Assembly (NCBI GenBank): GCA_031365375.1
Contig: JANLXZ010000233.1
Span: forward strand, 1-15,460
Reading direction: 5' to 3'
From: JAKFWF01 sp031365375
GTDB taxonomy: Bacteria > Pseudomonadota > Alphaproteobacteria > Rhizobiales > Hyphomicrobiaceae
DNA length: 15,460 bases
Below are positions 1-9,572 of the stretch, piece after piece. Each line of letters begins with the position of its first letter. Position 1 is the first letter of the stretch. The notes under the pieces are model-generated. The model was not told where the DNA came from and did no database searches. It saw only the letters and a program-made list of their open reading frames with translations. A program made the translations under genes and the position numbers.

Positions 1-56
1 TGCTATTCTAACTCGCAATCGGCCGTTTCAATTTGAGCCAATCCGGAAGCAAGCCC

Positions 57-590
57 ATGTTCGAACGCAACAAAGTAGATAGTCAACTTGATCACAGCGG
101 TGTGTCAATCGAGGCGAGCCTCGAAGACGGCAGTGTCATAAAAGGCAAAGTCGCAATCCCGCAGAACAAGTCCGTCTACGATGTGCTCAACGGCCAAGCT
201 GCGTTTCTGGAGTTCGAACCATTTGATGGCGAGCGCCGCTTCATCGCCAAATCCTCAGTTCGCGCGGTGAAGCTCCTTGGCGTCGGCCGCGGACCCAATC
301 TGCAGGCGCGCCTGCGCGATGCCGACGCCTTCGATCCGCACACGATCCTTGGCCTGACGCGCGCGGCTTCTTGGGAGGAGGTCAAATCGGCCTACCATCG
401 CCTTGCCAAGCTCTATCATCCGGACCGGTATTCCGCCGCCGAACTGCCACCGGAAGTGCGCGATTATCTCGCCGGTATGACAAGGCGTGTAAACGCTGCC
501 TACGCCGCACTCGAAGCGCCGCAACAAGTGAAGAAGCAGGCGACTGTGCAACGCGCAAGCCCGATCTACACGTCGCCGGCACGCGCTTAA
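57..590 (+). CDS. Small J-domain (DnaJ-like) protein
   Basis: A 177-residue protein with an N-terminal beta-rich domain I cannot name (about residues 15-75) and a C-terminal J-domain (about 92-153). The J-domain carries an intact HPD motif at 121-123, followed by an arginine and a helix ending in NAAYAALE. J-domains stimulate the ATPase of Hsp70 (DnaK) partners, so a cytosolic co-chaperone or adaptor role is inferred; the client is unknown. There is no Gly/Phe region or zinc domain, so it is not DnaJ itself. I chose ATG57 because GGAAG at 45-49 sits 7 nt upstream. An in-frame TTG at 33 would add 8 residues but has no ribosome site. A paralogue follows 111 bp downstream on the same strand. There is no signal peptide or membrane segment. 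Confidence 0.85.
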   Translation: MFERNKVDSQLDHSGVSIEASLEDGSVIKGKVAIPQNKSVYDVLNGQAAFLEFEPFDGERRFIAKSSVRAVKLLGVGRGPNLQARLRDADAFDPHTILGLTRAASWEEVKSAYHRLAKLYHPDRYSAAELPPEVRDYLAGMTRRVNAAYAALEAPQQVKKQATVQRASPIYTSPARA

Positions 591-701
591 CAAATCGCGA
601 GCGGCCGTTGCGTAAAATTGCATGTGATGCGAAAGCTCCGCATTAACTCATATTTGGTAACGTCGGCCTCTGACGAACGTAGTCGTTAAGGGGATAATTC
701 G

Positions 702-1193
702 ATGGCAGCGGCTGACTTGGCAACGTGGCGCAAGCAGAACAGCGACCCGATGACGGTTGATATGGTCATGACCGACAGCTCAACCATGCGGGCGATCGTT
801 ATGATCCCCAAGGGCAAGACGCTGAAAGACATCTTCAACGTCGAAGACACGTTCCTCGAGGTCGAGTGCTTGGAGCGGGGGCAGATGGTGTTCCAGCGCG
901 AAGCACTGCGCTCCGTGCGCCCCTGTGCGCTTCCGGCAGCCGATCAAATGGAAAAGCGCGTGAAGGCTGCAGAAAAGCTCGGCGCGCACACAGTTTTGCG
1001 CGTGCCGAAATCAGCAACATACGATGTAATAACCGCTGCCCATGACGCGTTGAGGGAGGTTTACGATCCAACCCGTGCCGCGAGCGCGGGGATGCCGGCC
1101 GAAGTTATCGAATTCATGGCCGCCATGTGCCGCCGCTTTGAAGCCGCCCGTATGGAGCTGGAAGCACTATTGCCGGCGGCAGCGGTCGCTTAA
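702..1193 (+). CDS. Paralogue of the upstream J-domain protein with a degenerate J-domain
   Basis: A 163-residue protein that aligns along its length with the upstream protein. The N-terminal domain shares the pattern V.IP..K...D..N....FLE.E (about 31-56). The C-terminal 65 residues align without gaps to the neighbour's J-domain: HTVL for HTIL, MPAEV for LPPEV and CRRFEAAR for TRRVNAAY. At the catalytic loop the HPD is replaced by DPT (122-124), so only the proline remains. HPD is needed for Hsp70 activation in known J-proteins, so this is probably a J-like protein acting as a scaffold or partner, not a co-chaperone (inference). ATG702 is supported by AAGGGG at 688-693, 8 nt upstream. It is convergent with acnA. 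No signal peptide or membrane helix is visible. Confidence 0.8.
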   Translation: MAAADLATWRKQNSDPMTVDMVMTDSSTMRAIVMIPKGKTLKDIFNVEDTFLEVECLERGQMVFQREALRSVRPCALPAADQMEKRVKAAEKLGAHTVLRVPKSATYDVITAAHDALREVYDPTRAASAGMPAEVIEFMAAMCRRFEAARMELEALLPAAAVA

Positions 1194-1216
1194 GGTCAAT
1201 TCCAGCGACCCGACAC

Positions 1217-1249
1217 AAAAAAAGCGAAGCATCTTTACAGATGCTCCGC
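1217..1249 (-). terminator. Rho-independent terminator of acnA
   Basis: Read on the minus strand, a 10-bp stem (GCGGAGCATC with GATGCTTCGC, one G-U pair) with a 6-nt loop is followed directly by seven T residues. It lies 34 bp past the acnA stop. On the plus strand the same sequence has an A-C mismatch and no T-run after the stem, so it is directed at acnA and not at the upstream plus-strand gene. Confidence 0.88.
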
Positions 1250-1282
1250 TCATGCTTGCGGTTTTTCGTCTGCGATGCAGGC

Positions 1283-4000
<2,718 letters not shown>

Positions 4001-4109
4001 GTGCAATCTCCACGAGTGTTGAGGAGCCGCGCCACCGGAGTGCCGATGGAGACGAAGGCGGTGGGAACGCTTCAGTCCGCCGTGCCTCAGCTTTTGCGCT
4101 AGCGTTGGT

Positions 4110-4125
4110 TAGTGTCCGGACACTA
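4110..4125. promoter_or_regulatory. 16-bp perfect palindrome, likely operator between acnA and ccmA
   Basis: TAGTGTCCGGACACTA is fully self-complementary over 16 bp, with no spacer. It overlaps the likely acnA -10 and lies about 100 bp upstream of the ccmA start. The size and symmetry suit a TetR- or MarR-type dimer. It does not resemble the Irr iron-control element of rhizobia. The regulator is not in the window. Confidence 0.55.
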
Positions 4126-4151
4126 TATAACGGCTTTTGCTGCAGTGCCAC
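4122..4151 (-). promoter_or_regulatory. Candidate acnA promoter (-35 and -10)
   Basis: On the minus strand GTGGCA (4151-4146) and TATAGT (4127-4122) are separated by 18 nt. The -10 matches 5 of 6 consensus bases and the -35 matches 4 of 6. This would start transcription about 110-115 nt upstream of the acnA start codon. The -10 box overlaps a perfect palindrome, which suggests repression by a dimeric regulator. It is assigned by eye, and alphaproteobacterial -10 boxes are loosely conserved. Confidence 0.4.
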
Positions 4152-4207
4152 AGGCGATGCTGATTTGGTCAGCCTCGCGAAAGATTTCACAGTGAGGGAC
4201 CCGTCGC

Positions 4208-4831
4208 ATGGCCATTGCGCTGACGGCAGAAAATCTGTGCATTGAGCGCGGCGGGCGGCTGGTGCTGGACGACGTTGGGTTCACGATCGCTGGCGGCGAT
4301 GCTTTGGTCGTCACCGGGCCGAATGGGGCGGGGAAAACGACACTGCTGCGCGCAATAGCTGGATTCTTGAAGCCGGTTGCGGGGCAATTTTACCTTCGAG
4401 GGGGCGATACGGAGCGCGACCTGGGTCAACATTGCCACTACGCGGGCCATCTGGATGCTGTCAAATCGCGCTTATCGGTGGCGGAAAACTTGGCATTTTG
4501 GGCGCATTATCTCGGCGGAGCGCCTGGAGAAGTAACAAATGCGCTGGCAGCATTCGGCCTTACAGATCTGGCGGAAGTGACGGCTGCCTACTTGTCGGCC
4601 GGTCAGCGCCGTCGCCTCGGCCTCGCGCGCTTGCTTGCAGTCGAGCGCCCGATCTGGCTGCTCGATGAGCCAACCGTCTCACTCGATGAAGAGAGCCGCA
4701 GTCGTTTCGCCGCGCTCGTGCGTGTGCATCTGGCGGCGGGCGGCATCGCGATTGCAGCGACCCACGTCGATCTCGGTCTCAGCCCGGTCAAGACGCTGCA
4801 TCTGTCGATTACCCAAAAGGCCGCCGCGTGA
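4208..4831 (+). CDS. ccmA: Cytochrome c biogenesis heme-exporter ATP-binding protein CcmA
   Basis: The ATPase subunit of the CcmABCD complex, which releases heme-loaded CcmE for attachment to periplasmic c-type cytochromes (system I). The 207 residues show Walker A GPNGAGKT (37-44), the ABC signature LSAGQ (129-133), Walker B IWLLDEP (149-155) and the switch histidine H186 in ATHVD. The segment HCHYAGHLDAVKSRLSVAEN (75-94) is typical of CcmA between the Q-loop region and the signature. GAGGGA at 4194-4199 is 8 nt from ATG4208. The stop overlaps the ccmB start as GTGA, which implies translational coupling. It is transcribed divergently from acnA, a neighbourhood I recall from Bradyrhizobium and relatives. 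Confidence 0.95.
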   Translation: MAIALTAENLCIERGGRLVLDDVGFTIAGGDALVVTGPNGAGKTTLLRAIAGFLKPVAGQFYLRGGDTERDLGQHCHYAGHLDAVKSRLSVAENLAFWAHYLGGAPGEVTNALAAFGLTDLAEVTAAYLSAGQRRRLGLARLLAVERPIWLLDEPTVSLDEESRSRFAALVRVHLAAGGIAIAATHVDLGLSPVKTLHLSITQKAAA

Positions 4832-5496
4832 GTGCGTTCATCGCCCTACTGCGTCGCGACATCATGCTGGGTCTGCGCGAGGGTGCGGCGACCGGCACCG
4901 CGCTCGGCTTTTATCTTGTCGTAGTGTCGTTGATGCCCTTGGGGCTCGGGCCAGACCTCAATCTGTTGAGCCGCATCGCGCCGGGCGTGTTGTGGGTCGG
5001 GTTGCTGCTGGCGGCGCTCCTCACCCTGCCACGTATGTTTGAAGCCGACGCCGAAGACGGTACCTTAGACGCGCTGAGTTTGGGGCCGATGCCGCTGGAA
5101 CTCGTGGTCCTGGCCAAGGCCATAGGCCACTGGCTGACAACGTGTATTCCGCTTTGCCTGAGCGCGCCGATCCTCGGCTTGCTGCTCAACCTCGAATTGT
5201 CGGCCTATCCCGCATTAGCCGCAACCTTGCTTGTCGGCACGCCGGCCGTCAGCTTGCTCGGCTCGGCGGGTGCTGCACTGACCTTGCGTGCGAGGAAGGG
5301 CGGCGTGCTGATCGCCCTGCTCGTGCTGCCACTATACATCCCGACGTTGATCTTCGGGATCGCTGCAATCTCGGCCGTGGTGACGCCACCAGGCAGTTTC
5401 ACGTCCTCGTTCCTTATGGTTACGGCCGTGTCGTTGGTGTCGTTGGTGATCGGGCCACTAGCGGCGGCGGCCGCACTCCGGGCGCAGATGGGGTGA
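4828..5496 (+). CDS. ccmB: Heme exporter membrane subunit CcmB
   Basis: The integral membrane partner of CcmA in cytochrome c maturation. At 222 residues it is the normal length for the family. About six hydrophobic segments are visible (near 22-40, 50-68, 96-120, 128-152, 158-183 and 195-218). The characteristic cytoplasmic segment after helix two, FEADAEDGTLDALSL, is at 71-85. It starts with GTG inside the ccmA stop (4 nt overlap), so the two subunits are made together. Unusually, no ccmC, ccmD or ccmG follows; the next gene is on the opposite strand with its stop only 6 bp away. The remaining Ccm components must be encoded elsewhere. The frame shows no sign of decay. Confidence 0.95.
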   Translation: MSAFIALLRRDIMLGLREGAATGTALGFYLVVVSLMPLGLGPDLNLLSRIAPGVLWVGLLLAALLTLPRMFEADAEDGTLDALSLGPMPLELVVLAKAIGHWLTTCIPLCLSAPILGLLLNLELSAYPALAATLLVGTPAVSLLGSAGAALTLRARKGGVLIALLVLPLYIPTLIFGIAAISAVVTPPGSFTSSFLMVTAVSLVSLVIGPLAAAAALRAQMG

Positions 5497-5502
5497 CAAT
5501 TC

Positions 5503-5820
5503 TCAGTTCACGGCGTGACCGTCGCGGGCGGCGCGGAGTTGGCTGATAGCCATGGCCACGTCGCCGGCGGCGATTCTCGGCACGCTTTTGAGTATCGGCG
5601 CAGATGCCCGAGCCGGAACGATCCCCGGCGTCAATTCCGCTTCTGCAGTCTCCGGAGGCGTCATCGGTCCGAGCCCGACCGCTTTTTGTAGTTCTTCGAA
5701 CATGCGCTGGCGTGCAGCCGCACCGACCGCCAACGCAGTCAATACGTTTTGGACCAATCGAGCCTCGCGGCTACTGTCCTCGACGTAAGCTTTCAGCAGA
5801 GCTTCGATTTCGCGTTGCAT
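5503..5820 (-). CDS. Hypothetical protein downstream of folC
   Basis: I do not recognise the family. The 105 residues consist of a charged, probably helical N-terminal half (about 1-52, ending FEELQKAVG) with a short Ala/Val-rich stretch LTALAVGAAA. A Pro/Ala-rich middle follows, then a short C-terminal helix. There is no signal peptide or confident membrane segment. I preferred ATG5820, which has GAG 6 nt upstream, to an in-frame GTG at 5850 that would give 115 residues with no ribosome site. It lies 128 bp after folC on the same strand and ends 6 bp from the convergent ccmB stop, which supports it being a real gene. Competing plus-strand frames of 78-79 codons cover the same DNA but look less protein-like. 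Confidence 0.55.
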   Translation of the reverse strand: MQREIEALLKAYVEDSSREARLVQNVLTALAVGAAARQRMFEELQKAVGLGPMTPPETAEAELTPGIVPARASAPILKSVPRIAAGDVAMAISQLRAARDGHAVN

Positions 5821-5948
5821 GGTCTTCTCGCTGGATGAAATGATTGCCACGCAGAACCCAGACCAAGCCTTGCGGTGATTCGGTTAACAAGTGGTGGAAG
5901 TGGTTCTCTGTCGTTAGCGGGGTGACGATCTATCGTTCGATTGCGCGA

Positions 5949-7307
5949 TCAATTCGACTGTTGCGCGACGCCTGTCTCCAACGACAACACGTGGCCTGCC
6001 AGATAGAGCGATCCGCAAATCAGAATTCGTTTCGCGCCAGGCGTTGCCCGGTCGGCCCGGTGCAGAGCGCTGCCGATGTCGGCGGCGGCAGTTGCCTTGA
6101 AGCCGAGGCCTCGCGCGAGTTCTGCCAGCGCATCGGCACTGAACGGCGCTTCATGAGCGCCGGGGATCGGCACTGAAACAAGTTCACTCACTTGGCCCTC
6201 AAACGGGCGCAGAAAACCTGCCGCATCTTTTTGTCCCATCATGCCGACGATCAAGTACAGCGGCTTCGGGCTGCGGTCTTCGAGATCGGCGATCGTCTGA
6301 CCCAACGCTTGGCCGCCGGCTGGGTTATGGCCACCGTCGAGCCAGACCTCGGCGGTGGCCGATAAATCACGGGTCAGGCGTCCGCCGGCAAGACGCTGCA
6401 TGCGGGCTGGCCAGACAACCTCCATAAGCCCGCGCTCGATCGCAATGGTGTTGGAACCCAGTCCGATCTCGCCGAGCATCACTGCGGCGGCGATCGCCGT
6501 GCCGGCATTGACGATTTGATGCCGTCCGACAAGCGCTGGTCGAGGCAAATCCAGTAACGTATCCTCGTTCTGGAACACCATGCGGCCGCGCTGCTCGAAG
6601 GCCTCGTAATCCTGTCCCCAAATGGTCAAAGGTGCATCGATCCGATCGGCGACCATCCTGATCGCATCGAGCCCCTCAGCCGACTGGATCGAGACGACAC
6701 AAGGCACGCCACGTTTGAGAATGCCGGCCTTCTCGGTGGCGATCTTTGCGATCGTATCGCCGAGCTTGTCGGCGTGGTCCATGGCAACTGGGGTAATGAT
6801 GGTCAGGCGCGGCTTGTCGATGACGTTTGTTCCATCGGCACGGCCGCCAAGGCCAACTTCCAGCAACACGGCGTCGGCGGGAGTTTCAGCAAATGCCAGG
6901 AATGCTGCCGCCGTCGTCATCTCGAAAAACGTCATCTGCGCGCCCGCATTGACCCGCTCGACGCGTGCGAGGAGATCGACGAGCTGCGTTTCGCTTAGCG
7001 GGCGCGATTTGCTATCAGCACCGGGAATTTGGATCCGCTCATGAAATCGTACCAGATGCGGCGAGGTATAAACGTGAACGCGTTTGCCCGCCGCTTCAAG
7101 CATCGCTTTCAGAAACGCTGTCGTCGAGCCTTTGCCGTTGGTGCCCGCGATGTGGATCACCGGCGGTAGCTTCAGATGAGGATCACCGAGTTTCGCGAGC
7201 AGTCCGACGATGCGATCGAGTGAGAGGTCGATCAGCAGCGGATGCAATGTTTTCAAGTGCGCGAGCAGTGCGTCGCTTGTCTGCGGTCCGTCCCCGCTTG
7301 TCGACAC
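5949..7307 (-). CDS. folC: Bifunctional dihydrofolate synthase / folylpolyglutamate synthase
   Basis: Adds L-glutamate to dihydropteroate to make dihydrofolate, then extends the polyglutamate tail of folates, using ATP. The 452 residues carry the Mur-ligase-type P-loop GTNGKGST (55-62), TSPH (81-84), the folate-ligase segment EVGLGGRADGTNV (150-162), the metal ligand region around H178, TEKAGI (191-196) with the lysine that is carbamylated in the family (K193), and DGGHNP (324-329) in the C-terminal domain. I chose GTG7307 because AGG, which overlaps the accD stop, is 6 nt upstream. An in-frame TTG at 7325 would add six residues and overlap accD by 11 nt. It is in an operon with accD, the order usual in alphaproteobacteria. 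Confidence 0.95.
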   Translation of the reverse strand: MSTSGDGPQTSDALLAHLKTLHPLLIDLSLDRIVGLLAKLGDPHLKLPPVIHIAGTNGKGSTTAFLKAMLEAAGKRVHVYTSPHLVRFHERIQIPGADSKSRPLSETQLVDLLARVERVNAGAQMTFFEMTTAAAFLAFAETPADAVLLEVGLGGRADGTNVIDKPRLTIITPVAMDHADKLGDTIAKIATEKAGILKRGVPCVVSIQSAEGLDAIRMVADRIDAPLTIWGQDYEAFEQRGRMVFQNEDTLLDLPRPALVGRHQIVNAGTAIAAAVMLGEIGLGSNTIAIERGLMEVVWPARMQRLAGGRLTRDLSATAEVWLDGGHNPAGGQALGQTIADLEDRSPKPLYLIVGMMGQKDAAGFLRPFEGQVSELVSVPIPGAHEAPFSADALAELARGLGFKATAAADIGSALHRADRATPGAKRILICGSLYLAGHVLSLETGVAQQSN

Positions 7308-7314
7308 GATGGAC

Positions 7315-8373
7315 CTATGAACCAAGCGGCTTGGTCGCAGGCTTGTCTGTCAACGAGCCGATGCGACCGCTCTCGAAGCGCTTGGGCCCTGTAACGGGTT
7401 CGGCTTGAATTGTATTTTCCGATCTAGTGCCCGGCGCCTCGATTACCTTACCGTTGACATGGCCGTTCAAACCCAAGTGGGTGTTGAGCGTTTTTTGCTT
7501 GGCCGGTGTCTTGACCAGATCTTGGTTCGCCATCATCACGCGGCAAAGGCGTGCCAACGTTTCCTTCAACTTGTGTCGATGCACGACCATATCGACCATG
7601 CCATGGGCAAGCAGATATTCGGCGCGCTGGAAGCCTTCCGGCAATTGCTCGCGGATCGTCTGCTGGATCACGCGGGGGCCGGCGAAACAAATTAGTGCGC
7701 CGGGTTCCGCCAAATGAATGTCGCCCAGCATTGCATAGGATGCAGTGACACCGCCGGTGGTCGGATCGGTCAGCACCACGAGGTAGGGCAGTCGCTCTTC
7801 GCGCAGGCGTTGAACGGCGATCGTCGTACGTGGCATCTGCATGAGTGACATGATCCCCTCCTGCATGCGGGCGCCACCTGAAGCCGCGAATAGGATGAAG
7901 GGGGTCTTTTTTTCGACGGCGCGCATCATGCCGGTGATGATCGCTTGGCCCGCGGCCATGCCGAGCGAACCGCCGACGAAACGCATGTCATGTGCTGCCG
8001 CAACAACGTCCTGACCATCGAGTTTGCCTTCGCCGATCAGCACGCTATCGTCGAGCTCGGTCTTGGCGCGGGCTTCTTTCAGGCGGTCGGGATACTTGAT
8101 GCTGTCACGAAACTTGAGCGGGTCGAGCGGTACGGCGGGGACAGCGACTTTTGCAAAAACGCCATTGTCGAACATATGGGCAAGCCGTTGCGGCGCCGTC
8201 ATGCGGTCGTGAAAGTTGGAGCCCGGAAACACAAATTGATTGTTTTCGAGGTCCTTGTAATAGACCATTTGACCGGACTCCGGGTCCGTGCGCCACATGT
8301 CATCCGGCACCTCGCGCCTGGTTCCGAGAAACCCGCGGATCTTGGGTCGAACGACGTTATTGATCCAGTTCAC
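7315..8373 (-). CDS. accD: Acetyl-CoA carboxylase carboxyltransferase subunit beta
   Basis: With AccA, transfers CO2 from carboxybiotin on AccB to acetyl-CoA to make malonyl-CoA, the first committed step of fatty acid synthesis. The 352 residues contain the crotonase-fold carboxyltransferase core with the oxyanion-forming glycines in ASGGARMQEG (164-173) and TTGGV (206-210). The zinc-ribbon region (about 26-56) has none of the four cysteines found in E. coli AccD: the CPxCG-type knuckles read DPESG and FPGSN. A polar tail (about 284-352) extends beyond the core and makes the protein longer than the roughly 300-residue enterobacterial form. The GTG start is supported by the conserved MNWI beginning and by GAGGAG 10 nt upstream. 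It is 7 bp from folC and 135 bp after trpA. Confidence 0.96.
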   Translation of the reverse strand: MNWINNVVRPKIRGFLGTRREVPDDMWRTDPESGQMVYYKDLENNQFVFPGSNFHDRMTAPQRLAHMFDNGVFAKVAVPAVPLDPLKFRDSIKYPDRLKEARAKTELDDSVLIGEGKLDGQDVVAAAHDMRFVGGSLGMAAGQAIITGMMRAVEKKTPFILFAASGGARMQEGIMSLMQMPRTTIAVQRLREERLPYLVVLTDPTTGGVTASYAMLGDIHLAEPGALICFAGPRVIQQTIREQLPEGFQRAEYLLAHGMVDMVVHRHKLKETLARLCRVMMANQDLVKTPAKQKTLNTHLGLNGHVNGKVIEAPGTRSENTIQAEPVTGPKRFESGRIGSLTDKPATKPLGS

Positions 8374-8508
8374 GTCAGTTGTGCTCCTCGACGCTCCTGC
8401 TGCACTGCAGCATGACGAGCGCTGTGCCTAGCCTGAAAGCCTCCGCCTGTCGATATCGTCGTCCGGTCAACCTGGGCGTAGCCCCGGTGCGGCGGAATTC
8501 GTGGCGCT

Positions 8509-9336
8509 TCAGCTCTGGCGCAATCCATGTGCCAGCGTCTCCACCAATTGTAGGACAGTCGGCGCTGTCTTACCAGTAGCATGGCCTTCTTTGTCCAGGG
8601 ACTGGGCGATCTTAGTTACCAGTGCCGAGCCGACAACGACCGCGTCGGCGCCTTTGGAGATCGCACGCGCCTGCTCGGGCGTTCTCACGCCGAACCCGAC
8701 CGCTACCGGCAGCTTGGTTGTTTTCTTGATGCGCGCAACCTGGGCGTGCACGTCGCGGACGTCGGGAGCGGCCGTACCCGTTATGCCATTGATCGAGACG
8801 TAATAAACGAAGCCGCTGGTGTTTTTTAAAACCGCAGGTAAGCGCTTATCATCCGTTGTCGGCGTTGCCAGTCGAATAAAATTCAAGCCTTTGGCGACGG
8901 CGGGCAAGCAAAGCTCGTCGTCCATTTCGGGTGGCGTATCGACAACGATAAGCCCATCCACTCCGGCCGCATGAGCTTCATTCAAAAAGTCGTCGACGGG
9001 GAAAACATAGATCGGGTTGAAGTAGCCCATTAGGACGATCGGGGTGTCCTGATTGTTGACCCGGAAAGCCCGAACGGCTGCCAGCGTCTTTTTCATCGTC
9101 TGCCCGGCATGAAGCGCGCGAAGACCTGCTGCTTGGATCGCGGGGCCATCTGCCATCGGATCGGAGAACGGCATGCCAAGCTCGATCACATCGGCTCCTG
9201 CCTTGGGAAGCCCATCGAGAATTTCGGCGAACGTCGCCGCATCTGGATCACCGGCCATGACAAAAGTCACAAGACCTGCCCTGCCCTCGGCTTTGAGAGT
9301 GGCAAAGCGGCGGTCAATGCGTGTGGTGGAGTTCAT
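8509..9336 (-). CDS. trpA: Tryptophan synthase alpha chain
   Basis: Cleaves indole-3-glycerol phosphate to indole and glyceraldehyde 3-phosphate; the indole is channelled to TrpB. The 275-residue TIM barrel shows the catalytic Glu and Asp in IELGMPFSDPMADGP (51-65; E52 and D63 correspond to E. coli E49 and D60). The phosphate-binding glycines are in GFGVRTPEQA and the GSALV loop near the C-terminus. The start ATG9336 matches the family N-terminus (RIDRRFATLKAEGRAGLVTF), although no clear ribosome site precedes it. It heads the trpA-accD-folC cluster. trpB and trpF, which often come directly upstream in this group, are absent; the next gene upstream is divergent and unrelated. Confidence 0.97.
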   Translation of the reverse strand: MNSTTRIDRRFATLKAEGRAGLVTFVMAGDPDAATFAEILDGLPKAGADVIELGMPFSDPMADGPAIQAAGLRALHAGQTMKKTLAAVRAFRVNNQDTPIVLMGYFNPIYVFPVDDFLNEAHAAGVDGLIVVDTPPEMDDELCLPAVAKGLNFIRLATPTTDDKRLPAVLKNTSGFVYYVSINGITGTAAPDVRDVHAQVARIKKTTKLPVAVGFGVRTPEQARAISKGADAVVVGSALVTKIAQSLDKEGHATGKTAPTVLQLVETLAHGLRQS

Positions 9337-9572
9337 GTGGAGTGGCTACTGGGCTGGGGACTGGCTACGATCGCCCCATCCTCATGTGCGCGAGTGGCGG
9401 CCGTTGCAAGGGATTTTTCGTGCATGGCCACAGGTTGGGTGGAGAAAACCGCAGATGGGCAAAAAATTCGGTGAACTTGGGGTCAACTGACTGATCCTTT
9501 GACTTTGATCGGGGATGCACCCATTTGCAAATCTCAGCCGACAATGGCTTTTGCACAAGGATTGTACCCACG

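Noticed and set aside
4032..4049. Iron-responsive-element-like loop (AGTG) next to acnA
   Set aside because: The AGTG loop is on the plus strand, which is not the acnA transcript. The acnA RNA carries CACT in the loop and lacks the bulged C and CAGUGN hexaloop.
5429..5449. Tandem TCGTTGGTG repeat in ccmB
   Set aside because: Two 9-bp copies encode Val-Ser-Leu in a membrane helix; a trivial coding repeat with no evidence of phase variation.
5552..5843. Plus-strand small frames opposite the hypothetical gene after folC
   Set aside because: Two short frames (78 and 79 codons) lack ribosome sites and recognisable features. The minus-strand frame ends cleanly beside ccmB and continues the folC direction, so I preferred it.
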